A stretch of DNA of 64,000 nt, from the NCBI GenBank assembly GCA_025350145.1, contig JANXYH010000109.1:1-64000 (forward strand), read 5' to 3'. This DNA comes from Burkholderiales bacterium. GTDB taxonomy: Bacteria > Pseudomonadota > Gammaproteobacteria > Burkholderiales > Burkholderiaceae_C. Both the position numbers and the translations under genes were made by a program. The notes under the pieces are model-generated. The model was not told the origin of the DNA and did not search any database. It saw only the letters and a program-made list of their open reading frames with translations. Shown here piece after piece: positions 26,017 through 35,482 of this stretch; position 1 is the first letter of the stretch, and every line of letters begins with the position of its first letter.

Positions 26017-27780
26017 TCAGCCGACCACGCAGGTGCGGTTCTTGCCGCTGCGCTTGGCCTCGTAGAGGCCTTCGTCGGCCCGCTCCAGGGCCGCCTCGAC
26101 GCTCTCGCCCGGGCGGCAGGCGGTGACGCCGGCGGAGAAGGTGACGAAGACTTCCTTGCCGTTGTGCATGAACAGGCTGGCGGTGAGTTGGCGCTGCAGC
26201 CGGTTCAGCGCCTGCTGCGCCTCGTCCAGGGCCATGCCGGGCAGCATCACGACAAACTCTTCGCCGCCGAAGCGGGCGACATGGTCGGTCGGCCTGAGCC
26301 AGGATTTGACGCGCGCGGCCAGCGCCTTCAGCGCCTCGTCGCCAGCGGCATGGCCGAGCGAGTCGTTGAGCCGCTTGAAGTTGTCGATGTCGATCAGGCC
26401 CACCACCAAGGCCGGCATGGCGGCGCCGGCCGCCGTGATCCTGGCCTGCTCGGCGGCATAGGCCTGGGCCAGCCCACGCCGGTTGGCGACCTGGGTCAGA
26501 GCGTCGGTGGTGACCTCGTCGGACAGGCGCCGCAGCTCCACTTCCAGGGCCAGCACACGGGTCTGGAGATCACCGGCGCGGGCATGCTCGATCGACAAGC
26601 GGTCGCGCGCCGACGTGACCAGGCCGTGCACTTCGCGGCTGTCGGCCAGCAGCTCGCGGACCACATCGGCCAGGCTCTCCAGCGAATCCGCTGACTCGAC
26701 CGCCACCGCCAGGCGGCCCACCTTGTCGCCAAAACGGCCGGTGGTCTGGCCCAGCATGCCGAGTTCGACCAGCATCTGCGCCAGGCTCGACTTCAACGCC
26801 ACTCGGGCCTCGATGCGCTGCGCCTGCATCTGCCGCTGGCGGTCGCGGGTCTGGTCGAAGGATTCGCGCGCGGCGCGCACCGCCCGCGTGCCGATCTGCG
26901 TGCTCAAGCGCTCGCGCAGGGTCTGGGTCTGGCCACGCACCCAGTCGGGATCCTCGGCCATGTCGACCAGGCCCTCGGTCAGCGAGCGACACAGCGCGAT
27001 CAACTCGTCGACCAGCAGGTGGCGCTGGCCCAGCAGCCGCCGCGCCTGACGGCAGGCGACTTCGATGCCGTCCAGCGCGGCGGCGTCGACGCCACGCTGC
27101 TCGATCCGTTGCGTCAGGGCCGCCAACCCGTCGACCAGCGCAGCGGCCTCTGGCTCGGCGCCGTGCAGAGCAGCGACCAGGCTCAGGCGCAGGGCATGGA
27201 TCACCGGGACAGCCGGGTTGGGCGGCGGCCCTTCGGCCGCAGGGTCTGCCGCAGCAGCGACGGCAGCGGACGCTTGGGGGTTCTGGCCACCTGGCACCGC
27301 GGCGTCGACATCGGCCTGCGGCCCGGCCGCTGCTCCGGAGGCTGCCGCCACCTCGCCCGGCTGGTCGGCATCCCAATGCCCGATCAACTGGACCACACGC
27401 TGGGCCAATTTCATGTCATCGGTGTCGACGCCATCCAGCAGCCGATTCAAGCTGTCCTTGCGCTTGGCCAGAGTCCATTGCTTGCTGCCACGGTCCAGGC
27501 CGCGCACCAGGATGCGGATCAGGCGCAGCCAGGGCTTGGCGGCAGCCGCCGCGTCCGTCGCCGTCGCCGTCGCCGGCGGCGATTCGGCTCCAGCGTGAGG
27601 CTTGCCGCCAGGCGCTGGTGGCAGGCCCTGCTCCTGGGCATAGGCGCGGGCGTAGTTCTCCGGGGTCGGCGCCTGCTGGGACATCGCCAGGCGGCGCAGC
27701 GCACCCTTGGCGAGTCTGGCCGGGTCTGTGGCGGGGCCGGCGGTGACGGCGACGGCAGGCGTTCGGGGCGGCGCCAACAT
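26017..27780 (-). CDS. Cytosolic diguanylate cyclase (GGDEF) with long alpha-helical N-terminus
   Basis: Makes cyclic di-GMP from GTP. 587 residues with no transmembrane helices. An N-terminal segment (about 20-60) resembles the short helical region found before GGDEF domains in proteobacteria (PTPENYARAYAQEQGLPP). Then an Ala/Pro-rich stretch, a long helical/coiled-coil region (about 210-430), and a C-terminal GGDEF domain. The active-site motif is intact as GGEEF (505-509), and an RPTD I-site lies exactly five residues before it, so product inhibition is likely. Convergent with fdsA, seven bases apart. It is the first of a group of signalling genes. Confidence 0.9.
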   Translation of the reverse strand: MLAPPRTPAVAVTAGPATDPARLAKGALRRLAMSQQAPTPENYARAYAQEQGLPPAPGGKPHAGAESPPATATATDAAAAAKPWLRLIRILVRGLDRGSKQWTLAKRKDSLNRLLDGVDTDDMKLAQRVVQLIGHWDADQPGEVAAASGAAAGPQADVDAAVPGGQNPQASAAVAAAADPAAEGPPPNPAVPVIHALRLSLVAALHGAEPEAAALVDGLAALTQRIEQRGVDAAALDGIEVACRQARRLLGQRHLLVDELIALCRSLTEGLVDMAEDPDWVRGQTQTLRERLSTQIGTRAVRAARESFDQTRDRQRQMQAQRIEARVALKSSLAQMLVELGMLGQTTGRFGDKVGRLAVAVESADSLESLADVVRELLADSREVHGLVTSARDRLSIEHARAGDLQTRVLALEVELRRLSDEVTTDALTQVANRRGLAQAYAAEQARITAAGAAMPALVVGLIDIDNFKRLNDSLGHAAGDEALKALAARVKSWLRPTDHVARFGGEEFVVMLPGMALDEAQQALNRLQRQLTASLFMHNGKEVFVTFSAGVTACRPGESVEAALERADEGLYEAKRSGKNRTCVVG

Positions 27781-27841
27781 GGTCAGTTCTCAGCAGGCGT
27801 TGTCGGAAACCAGGTCAACCAGGGGCCGGGCGCACGGCCGG

Positions 27842-30088
27842 TCACAGGCCGTGGCCGATCACGCCGGTCGACGCCATGGGCTGCACATCGCCAATCGCCG
27901 CCAGCCAGTGCGCCTTGCGGCTGTGGATCATCTCGTCCAACCATTTCACCAACATGTCGGGTGGAACCGGCCGGCTGAACAGGAAACCCTGCATCACCCC
28001 ACAGCCGGCGCGGTACAGCGTTTGCATCTGGCGCAGGTCCTCGACACCCTCGGCTATCACCCGCAAACCGAGTGAGCGCGCCAGGGCGATGATCGCCGTG
28101 ACCACCGCCGTGCTTTGCGGCGTGATGCCCAGATCGCGGACGAAGCTGCGGTCGATCTTCAGCTCCGAGATCGGCAGGGTCGTCAGGTAGGCCAGCGACG
28201 AGTAGCCGGTGCCGAAATCGTCGATCGAGATCTCCACCCCGATCTCATTGAGGCGATGCAGGGACGGAATCACCTTTTGCAGATCCTTCATCAGCCCGGT
28301 CTCAGTGATCTCAAGCTGGATCGACCGGTGCGGCACGCCGCAGGCCATCACCGCGTCGTGGATCGTCTCGACCAGGTCGCTGCGTTCAAACAAGCGGGTC
28401 GGCAGGTTGACCGCGATCGAGTCGTCGAAGTCAAACTGGGTGCGCCAGACCTTGGCCTGGCGTGCCGCCTCGCGCAGCGCCCATTCGGACAGCGGCACGA
28501 TCAGACCGGTCTCCTCGGCCAGCGGGATGAAGTCGCCCGGCGGCACCAGGGCCTTGCCACGCTGCCAGCGCATCAGCGCTTCTACCCCGACCATCTTGGC
28601 GCCGCGCACGTCGAGCTTGGGCTGGTAGTGCAGCACCAGTTCATTGCGTTCGATGGCGCGGTGCAGGGCGCCCTCGAGCTCAATCTTCTCGCGCCCGCGA
28701 CCGGCCAGTTGCGGGCTGTAGATCGCCGAGGCATTGCGCCCGGCGGACTTGACCGAGTACATCGCGACGTCGGAGTTGCGCAGCAGATCGGCCACCGTCT
28801 GGCCGTCGCGCGGGTACATCGCGATCCCGACACTGGCGGTGACGAAGCATTCCTGGCCCCCGACAAAGATCGACTCGCGCATCGCCTCGAGGACGCGGAG
28901 CGACACCCGCTCGGCGTCGAGTTCATCGCTGACCTCGGGCAGCAGGGCCACGAACTCGTCGCCACCGAGACGCCCTACGGCCTCCAGCGAGCGGTGGCTG
29001 CGGGTGCCGAAGGCGTCGAAACCGCCCTCCATCGCCTGGTCGTTGTGGCGCACGCAGGCACGCAGCCGACGCGCCACCTCGATCAGCAAATCGTCCCCTG
29101 CGGCGTGGCCGAGGGTGTCGTTGATGACCTTGAACCGGTCCAGGTCAATCAGCAGCAAGGCCGCCAAATGGCCCAGGCGACGGGCATGGTCGAGTGCCCG
29201 CTCGGTGCGCCAGATCAATTGCCGGCGGTTGGGCAGGGCGGTCAGGGCGTCGAAATTGGCCAGGTGGCGGATGCGGTCCTCGGCCACGCGGCGATCGGTC
29301 ACGTCCTGCACGATGCCGGTATAGCCCTGGGCACCGCCAATCTCGCCGAACTCGGGTTCGGCCTCGATGTGCAGCACGCGCGAGCGGCCATCCCCGAGCA
29401 CCACCGGCACATCGATGGCCAGCACGATGTGGTGGTGGATGACGTTGCGGAACACCCGCACCATGCCATGGCGTTCGGGCGCAGGCACCATCCGGATCAA
29501 CTCCCTGGCGCTGACGCTGTCGTTGGCGCCGAAGCCGAACACGCGCAGGGCTTCCGGCGCCATCGTCAGGCCACCCGGTTGCTGGGCGCTGGGCATGCGC
29601 CACTCGAAGCTGCCCATGCGTGCCAGATCCTGGGCGCGCGCCAACTTGGCCTTGCTGCGTTCGAGCTCCAGTCGGGTGCGGGCCGAGCGCAGCACATAGC
29701 GCAGACGCCCGGCCAGCAGGCTCCATTGCGTGCTCTTGACGAAAAAATCGGTGGCCCCGACCTGGTAGGCGCGCAGGATCGAGGCCTCGTCGTCCAGGCC
29801 GGTGAGCATCAGCACCGGCAGGTTGCCCAGGCCGGCCGGGCCGCGAATCGCGCCACAGGTGTCAAAGCCATCCAGTCCCGGCATCACCGCATCGAGCACG
29901 ATCACGTCCGGCGTCCACTCGACGAGCAACTCCAGCGCCTGCTCGCCGCTGGAGGCCTCGGTGACGTCGAAGCCGCGCTCGCGCAGGGCGATCCCGGTCA
30001 GCATCCGGGTGACATCGTCGTCATCGACCAGCAGCACCACTGGCCGTTCGGACATGTCCAGGGCGTCGCCGCCGTCTTGAAGGAGCAT
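27842..30088 (-). CDS. Response regulator with PAS, GGDEF and EAL domains (cyclic di-GMP turnover)
   Basis: 748 residues. The N-terminal receiver has the DDDD acidic pocket and Asp in DVIVLDAVMPGLDGF. A PAS/PAC region (about 160-275, ending YTGIVQDVTDRR) precedes a GGDEF domain with an intact RLGGDEFVAL motif that contains an unusual insertion before it (HNDQAMEGGFDAFGTRSHRS). The EAL domain has VEALMRWQ, INLP-like AVNLPTRLF, LEITETGLM, IDDFGTGYSSLAYL, ELKIDRSFV and QGFLFSRP, consistent with an active phosphodiesterase. A second start 33 bases in (MSERPV) is possible. It follows the Hpt gene by 12 bases, suggesting control by a phosphorelay. Confidence 0.9.
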   Translation of the reverse strand: MLLQDGGDALDMSERPVVLLVDDDDVTRMLTGIALRERGFDVTEASSGEQALELLVEWTPDVIVLDAVMPGLDGFDTCGAIRGPAGLGNLPVLMLTGLDDEASILRAYQVGATDFFVKSTQWSLLAGRLRYVLRSARTRLELERSKAKLARAQDLARMGSFEWRMPSAQQPGGLTMAPEALRVFGFGANDSVSARELIRMVPAPERHGMVRVFRNVIHHHIVLAIDVPVVLGDGRSRVLHIEAEPEFGEIGGAQGYTGIVQDVTDRRVAEDRIRHLANFDALTALPNRRQLIWRTERALDHARRLGHLAALLLIDLDRFKVINDTLGHAAGDDLLIEVARRLRACVRHNDQAMEGGFDAFGTRSHRSLEAVGRLGGDEFVALLPEVSDELDAERVSLRVLEAMRESIFVGGQECFVTASVGIAMYPRDGQTVADLLRNSDVAMYSVKSAGRNASAIYSPQLAGRGREKIELEGALHRAIERNELVLHYQPKLDVRGAKMVGVEALMRWQRGKALVPPGDFIPLAEETGLIVPLSEWALREAARQAKVWRTQFDFDDSIAVNLPTRLFERSDLVETIHDAVMACGVPHRSIQLEITETGLMKDLQKVIPSLHRLNEIGVEISIDDFGTGYSSLAYLTTLPISELKIDRSFVRDLGITPQSTAVVTAIIALARSLGLRVIAEGVEDLRQMQTLYRAGCGVMQGFLFSRPVPPDMLVKWLDEMIHSRKAHWLAAIGDVQPMASTGVIGHGL

Positions 30089-30100
30089 GACGCTGAAGGC

Positions 30101-30466
30101 TCAGTCCGCCAGCAATTCGCGTACTGCGGGCACCACCTGTTCAGCCTCCTGCCGCACCTGCGCCAGCAAGGCGCGCAAGGTCTCGGTCAGGCCATCGCGC
30201 ACCGCCATCTCGGCGGCGCCGCACAGCGTCGACAGGGTCAGGGCACCGATGCTGGCCGATGACGATTTCAGCGTATGCACCACCAGCCGGATCGCAGCGG
30301 CATCTGCGCGCGCCTCGGCGCCGTCAAGCTGAACCAGCAGCCTGGCCAAGGATTTCAGATACGTGTCCATGACGCGGCGCAGCAGCCCGGCGCTGGCATT
30401 GGGGTCCAGCAGGCGCAGATTGCCCAGCGCCTTGGCATCAAGCTGGGTCGTGGTCGTCGGCGTCAC
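30101..30466 (-). CDS. Histidine phosphotransfer (Hpt) domain protein
   Basis: Small phosphorelay protein of about 121 residues made of one Hpt four-helix bundle. The phosphorylatable His is in VVHTLKSSSASIGA, the classic HxLKGxxxxxG-like motif (Ser in place of the first Gly). Helices before (LLRRVMDTYLKSLARLLVQL) and after (LCGAAEMAVRDGLTETLRALLAQV) complete the bundle. A GTG start at 30466 is used because it sits just before the domain. An ATG at 30544 would add 26 residues of poor composition. It lies 12 bases upstream of the REC-GGDEF-EAL gene, whose receiver is a likely partner. Confidence 0.78.
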   Translation of the reverse strand: MTPTTTTQLDAKALGNLRLLDPNASAGLLRRVMDTYLKSLARLLVQLDGAEARADAAAIRLVVHTLKSSSASIGALTLSTLCGAAEMAVRDGLTETLRALLAQVRQEAEQVVPAVRELLAD

Positions 30467-30788
30467 GGTAGCGTGGAGGCTGGTCTGTGTGTGGTGGCGC
30501 ACAGGCAAGGTGCAGCACCTGTCGCGGTCGAATCGCGTTTGCATTGTCGCCCGGGGTGTCGCACTGGGCTTCGGCACAACTGCCACCCAAAGCACGGGCA
30601 ATTCCGACCGATTGGCGGAGGCGGCAGCATCCGCGCCGAGCTCCGGCGCGTCAAGACCGTAACGGCCCGACTGGCCGCAATCTGCGACGTTCCGCACACT
30701 TGGCGCCACCCTCCCCTCTCCAACGCCCGCCGGCTGACGAGCGAGGCGGCGACGGTCGTGCCGCAGACCGCTCCGTACAATCCGCCCA
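30467..30788. other. Divergent intergenic region between Hpt gene and sensor kinase
   Basis: About 320 bases separating the Hpt/REC-GGDEF-EAL operon (minus) from the membrane kinase (plus). It should hold both promoters and is locally less GC-rich around 30530-30620. No clear -35/-10 pair, repeat or operator could be identified by eye. Part of it (to 30544) may encode a longer Hpt N-terminus. Confidence 0.4.
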
Positions 30789-32516
30789 ATGCCGCGCACC
30801 CGCGACAAGCCACCGCTGAAGCATCCCCACCCGGAGTTGAAATCGGCGCCGTCGGCAGCGGCGAGCGGGCCCGGCCCGGCCGGCCAGTGGCGCTGGCTGC
30901 TTGGCTGCTTGCTGGGCATGGTGGTGGTTGCGGCGGTCGCCCTGCGTCCTGGCGGCGACACCCTGACGGCCCTGCTGGCAGTGCCTCTTGGCGGCTTGGC
31001 TGCGGCGTCGTGGTGGCGGCAACAGCGGTTGCAGCGGCAGTTAAGCGATGCCCGCGCGCGACAGGCCTTGCTCGACCAGTTGCTTGACGTCTGGCAGTGG
31101 CAGACCGACGCCGACCATCGGCTGACGCTCCTGCGGCCGCCGGTGGGCGCGGCGTCGCCGTCGTGGGCCGAGGGCGCGCCCGGCGGCGAACTGCTCTGGC
31201 AACGCTTTGAAGATGCCAGCCAGACGCTGGCTCGGCGCATGGCTGCGCACACGCCACTGTCGGCACTGCAGGTGCAGGGTCGCCACGGCAGCGTCCAGCC
31301 GGGCATAACGCTGGCTGCAACGGCAGGCGACCAGCCCGCGCCGACCTGGCTGCTGCGCGGCCTCCCCAAGCTGGATGCGCGTGGCCAGTTCGCCGGCTAC
31401 ATCGGCACGGCCGAGCCACTGGGCCGGGACCACGGCGCCGACCAACAGGCGCGGCGCGGCCTGGACCGGTTGTTCCATGACGGGCCGGTGGCGTTGTGCG
31501 AGATCTGCCGCACTGCGGCCGACCCGGGCTGGCACATCCGCCGCACCAATCCTGCCGCCCGGCTGTTGCTCGGCCGGGGCGACAGCCTTGGCGACGATCC
31601 CGGCGATGCCATGGCCTGGCCGGCCGCGCTGCAGCGGCTGCAAACGCAACTGCCGTCGACGCTGGCCGCGCGGCTGGCCGAATGGGCCGACCCGTCGACC
31701 GCCGAGGTGACTGCCGACAGCCGCAGCGATGCCGAGGGCTGGACGCTCTGGACTTGCAGCCTGGATGGCGGCGAGGCCGGTGCCACCGCCCTGAACCGGC
31801 TGCTGGCCATCAGCCGTGCCGATGCCGATGACCAGGCCCGCGCATTGGCGCAGGAGCAGGCCACCTTCAGCTACACCATCTCGCATGACCTGCGGGCGCC
31901 GATCCGGGTCGTCGACGGTTTTGCCAGCATCCTGAAGGAGGACTACGGCGGCCAGTTGGACCGGATCGGCATCGGCCACCTCGACCGGGTTCAGGCCGCA
32001 GCGGCGCGGATGAACCACATGATCGACGCGCTGCTGTCGCTGTCCAAGCTCTCGACCCGGCCGCTGGCGCGGGTGGCCGTGGACCTGTCGGACTTGGCCA
32101 CGCAGGTGCTGCAAGACTTGCAGCGCAGCGACCCCGAGCGCAAGGTCAAAATCCAGATCCAGCCGGGCATGAGGGTGGTGGGCGACGGCACATTGCTGCA
32201 CCTGGTGCTTGAGAACCTGCTCGGCAATGCCTGGAAATACAGCGCCAGGCTGGCATCGTCCGAGATCAGCTTTGGCCAGATCGAGCAAGGCGGTCGGCAC
32301 GTGTTCGAGGTGCGCGACAACGGCGCCGGATTCGACATGCGCTCGGCCCACCGCCTGTTCGGGGTGTTTGCGCGCCTGCATGGCAGCAGTGAATTCCCTG
32401 GCCATGGTGTCGGCCTGGCGTCGGTGCAACGGATCGTCCGCCGCCATGGTGGCGAGATCTGGGCCGAGGCCGAACCCGACCGCGGCGCGCGGTTTTACTT
32501 CACCCTCAAGACCTGA
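30789..32516 (+). CDS. Membrane sensor histidine kinase (HisKA-HATPase)
   Basis: 575-residue histidine kinase. Two closely spaced transmembrane helices near the N-terminus (about 34-52 and 58-76), then a cytoplasmic PAS-like region with little recognisable sequence. A phytochrome-kinase-like HisKA domain has phospho-acceptor His in FSYTISHDLRAPIRVVDGF. The ATPase domain has the N box in LENLLGNAWKYSA, G1 EVRDNGAGFDM, F box LFGVFARLH, and G2 HGVGLASVQRIVRRHGG. No receiver domain is attached. It lies between the divergent Hpt/c-di-GMP operon and the convergent ANTAR regulator, and could phosphorylate either regulator. The cognate partner is not settled by the sequence. Confidence 0.9.
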   Translation: MPRTRDKPPLKHPHPELKSAPSAAASGPGPAGQWRWLLGCLLGMVVVAAVALRPGGDTLTALLAVPLGGLAAASWWRQQRLQRQLSDARARQALLDQLLDVWQWQTDADHRLTLLRPPVGAASPSWAEGAPGGELLWQRFEDASQTLARRMAAHTPLSALQVQGRHGSVQPGITLAATAGDQPAPTWLLRGLPKLDARGQFAGYIGTAEPLGRDHGADQQARRGLDRLFHDGPVALCEICRTAADPGWHIRRTNPAARLLLGRGDSLGDDPGDAMAWPAALQRLQTQLPSTLAARLAEWADPSTAEVTADSRSDAEGWTLWTCSLDGGEAGATALNRLLAISRADADDQARALAQEQATFSYTISHDLRAPIRVVDGFASILKEDYGGQLDRIGIGHLDRVQAAAARMNHMIDALLSLSKLSTRPLARVAVDLSDLATQVLQDLQRSDPERKVKIQIQPGMRVVGDGTLLHLVLENLLGNAWKYSARLASSEISFGQIEQGGRHVFEVRDNGAGFDMRSAHRLFGVFARLHGSSEFPGHGVGLASVQRIVRRHGGEIWAEAEPDRGARFYFTLKT

Positions 32517-32531
32517 ACCGGTCTGCCGGCC

Positions 32532-33194
32532 TCACTGCCCTGGCCGTGCCAGCAGTTCGAGCGCGTCGATCAGCCGGCCGGCCTGCCCGGCCAGTGTCTG
32601 GCCGTCCTCAGCGGCCAGACGCTGCAGGCGCAGCAGGGCTTGGTCGCGCGGCAGCGAATAGCGGTGCATCAACACCCCCACCGCCATCCACACCAGGTCC
32701 GGGGTCTGGGCGGACAGGCGGCTGGCCGGTGCATTGGCCAGGCCGATGGGGTTGGGCGCGATCCGGGCCCGGGCTGCATCGGACTGGGCCAGACTGGCCA
32801 GAGCGGCATCCACCGTCGGCAAGATTTGGCCGATGTCCAGGGGCTTGACCAGGTAGGCAACCGCGCCCAGGGCACGCACCTGGCGGACGGTGTCGTCGTC
32901 GGCAAAGGCCGAAAGGAACATGAACGGCGTGCGCAGGTGCTCGCGCAGGTAGGCGGCAACGTCGAAACCCGACTTGCCTGCCATGCGGATGTCCAGCAAG
33001 GCCAGATCAGGCCGGTGTTGGCGGGCCAGCAGGATCGCGTCGTCGCCGTTGTCGGCGTCGATCACCTCGTAGCCAGCTTGCGCCAGGCCATGGGCCAGCG
33101 TCGCCAGCACCAGCCGGTCATCGTCGACCACCAGAATCCGGGCCTTGGACGCGGCCGCGTGTGGCCCGCCCCAGTTGCCGGATGTGATGTTCAT
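32532..33194 (-). CDS. ANTAR-domain response regulator
   Basis: 220-residue response regulator with an RNA-binding output. Receiver about 18-130: VVDDDRLVLATLAHGLAQAG, phospho-acceptor Asp in LALLDIRMAGKSGFD, FLSAFADD, and AYLVKPLD with the conserved Lys. The C-terminal ANTAR region (about 165-215) has VWMAVGVLMHRYSLPRDQALLRL and AAEDGQTLAGQAGRLIDAL. ANTAR proteins act by antitermination at RNA hairpins in target leaders. AGGAA seven bases before the ATG sets the start. The longer open frame upstream is not used. It is downstream of the multi-PAS HisKA_2 kinase on the same strand, a common pairing. Confidence 0.9.
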   Translation of the reverse strand: MNITSGNWGGPHAAASKARILVVDDDRLVLATLAHGLAQAGYEVIDADNGDDAILLARQHRPDLALLDIRMAGKSGFDVAAYLREHLRTPFMFLSAFADDDTVRQVRALGAVAYLVKPLDIGQILPTVDAALASLAQSDAARARIAPNPIGLANAPASRLSAQTPDLVWMAVGVLMHRYSLPRDQALLRLQRLAAEDGQTLAGQAGRLIDALELLARPGQ

Positions 33195-33241
33195 CGTCGG
33201 TTCCTGTTGTGATCGGTTGTGGTGGCGGCGATTGTCGCCCC

Positions 33242-35482
33242 TCAAGTCACCGCGTCGGCAGGCGCCAGCAGGGTCACCCCGGGTGGCACCAAGGCGATGC
33301 TGGCGAGCACGCTGTTGCCGTCCTGGACCAGGCTCATGGTGGCCGTGCGGCGCGGCAGCAGCGCCCTGACCAGGCCCAGGCCGGAGACGCCCGGCGGCAC
33401 CTGGGCCAGGCTGAAGCCGGCACGCAGCTTGCCCAGGTTGCGCACCGTCACGGTCACCACCGCGTCGTCGCAGTGCAGGCCGCACTCGATCTCGCCGTCG
33501 GCGCTGTGTTTGATCGCGTTGGTCAGCAATTCGTTGACGGTCAGGGCGATTGGGATCGACTCGGCCTCGGGCAGGGCAAAGCGCTGGGCCGGCGCGCCAT
33601 CGACAAACAGCCGAATGCCCCGCCCGAAGGTACGCTGGACGGTGGCGGTGATGGCCTGCAACAGGGGCTCGATCAGCAGCGGGCCGGACAGGCCGACATG
33701 CAGGCCGTGCACCTGGGCGATGGCATGGACCTGGCCGACCGCCTCGCCTATCAGTTGCGCCACGTCGGGCCGACGCGCTGCGGTCTGCTGCAGCAAACCA
33801 GCCACGCCCTGGAGGTTGTTCTTGATGCGGTGGTGTACCTCCTTGATCAGCAGTTCACGCTGCGACACCGCTGCCTCGAAGCGCGCCTGCTCGGCCAGGC
33901 GTTGCTCGGTCACGTCGCTGCCCACCAGCAGCAACTGGGTCTGGCTGCCGGCGTCGAGCCAGACGATCCGCACGTCCCAGATCCGCGTCGCGGCGGCCGC
34001 CCCGTCAGGGCCGGCTGGCACGGCCCGCAGGATCTCGCGGCGCAGCGCCTCGCCGCCGCGCTGCGCCAGGGCAAAGTCTTGGCGCAATGACTGCGCGGCA
34101 TCGGCGTCGAACCAATCCTCGGGCGGCTGCGACAGCACCTGCCCGGCCGGCCGGCCGATGAAGGTCGCGGCCATTTGGTTCAGGCGCAGGACCTGGGCGC
34201 TGCTGGCATCGAACAGGGCGATCGCCAGCGGCGCGGTGTCGATGATGCGTTGCAGCGAGGCCTGCGCCTGGGCGATGCTGACCTCGGCCTGGCGGCGCCG
34301 CTCGATGTCCAGCAGGGCAAATGTGATCTGGCTGCCGCCGGCCGTGACCGCCTCGCGGCCGGTGACCACGGCATTGCCAACGACCCAAAACTCGCGCCCA
34401 TCACGGCCGCGCAGCCGGCATTCGAAGGTCTCGGCCTGACCGTCGCTGAGCGCCTCCCGGTAGTGGGTGGCGCGCAGCGGATGCTGGGCCTCGTCGGTGG
34501 CGACGATGGCCATGGGTTGGCCGACGAAATCGGCCAACTCGCCGCCGAACATGCGCCGTGCCGAGCGGTTCATCCACTCGATCCCGCCGTCGCCGACGGT
34601 GACGATCCCGACCAGCACCGAATCGAGGATGGCGCGGGTGCGCTCGGCCTGGAGTTGCAGCGCCTCGCGCACCTGGTGCCGCTCGTCGACATCGACGTAG
34701 GAGCAGACCAGGCCGGCGCCGGGCTGGTGCTGGTCGACCAGCCGCTTGCTGACCTGCACCCAGCCGAGCTGGCCATCGCGGCGGCGCAGGCGGCGCTCGC
34801 CGCTGAAGCGGCCGGTCTGGGTCAGTGCGTGGTGTTGCTGATCGGTCAGCAGCGCAAACTGCTCAGGGCTCTCGAACAGGCTGGACAGCGGCAGCTTCTC
34901 CAGCTCCGCCACCGAGTAGCCCGACAGCCGCGCCAGGGCTGCGTTGGCGCGCTCGATCCAGCCGCCGCGGACATGGGCAATACCGACCTCGGACAGGCTG
35001 AACATCAGCTCGCGCTCGCGCACCAGCGCCTCCAGTTCCAGTTGCTGGGCCTTGAGGTGCGAGACATCGGTCAACACCGCGACCAGTTCAACCTGCGCGT
35101 CGGCCAGGCTGCGCGTCAGCGACAACGCCAGCCAGGGCGCGCGGGCGTTGGCGCGGGTCTGCTGCGGCAGCTCCAGCACCAGCGCCTCGGCGCCGTCGAA
35201 CGCCCCAGCCAACAGCGCCAGCACCTCGGGCTGGCCCGCAAAGGCCTGTGCCAAGGGGTTGCCAACACAGCCAGGGGGCAGGCCGAGCAGCGCCTGGAAT
35301 GCCTGGTTGCAGCGCAGCAGTCGGCCGTCCCGCAGGTAGGCGATGCCGGCACTGGTGCCGTCCAGGATGGTCGAGAGCTCGCGCAGCAACTGCGCGCTGC
35401 GGCGGTGCGCCAGCTCCTGCTCGGTCACGTCCAGGGTGACCACCGACAGACACCCGGCCGCCGGCCAGTTCGCCCGGCGCAA
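33242..35482 (-). pseudogene. Multi-PAS HisKA_2 sensor kinase, C-terminal part of a frameshifted gene
   Basis: About 746 codons containing at least four PAS/PAC units, a HisKA_2 dimerisation domain and an HATPase domain. PAS features include ILDGTSAGIAYLRDGRLLRCN, MFSLSEVGIAHVRGGWIERAN, ILDSVLVGIVTVGDGGIEWMN and IIDTAPLAIALFDASSAQVLRLN. The phospho-acceptor His is in LIKEVHHRIKNNLQGVAGLL, with VNELLTNAIKHSADGEIE in the ATPase. The first in-frame codons here overlap the end of the upstream fragment, and the PAC ending VVTLDVTEQELAHR joins logically to the fragment in the other frame. This is therefore the 3' part of one gene broken by a single-base shift near 35441-35455. The fragment still carries a complete kinase core and could be made by reinitiation. 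It is followed by the ANTAR regulator. Confidence 0.85.

Noticed and set aside
28115-30262. Plus-strand open frame of 715 codons opposite the REC-GGDEF-EAL gene
   Set aside because: Shadow frame. The minus strand encodes intact GGDEF and EAL motifs, and the plus product has no recognisable feature.
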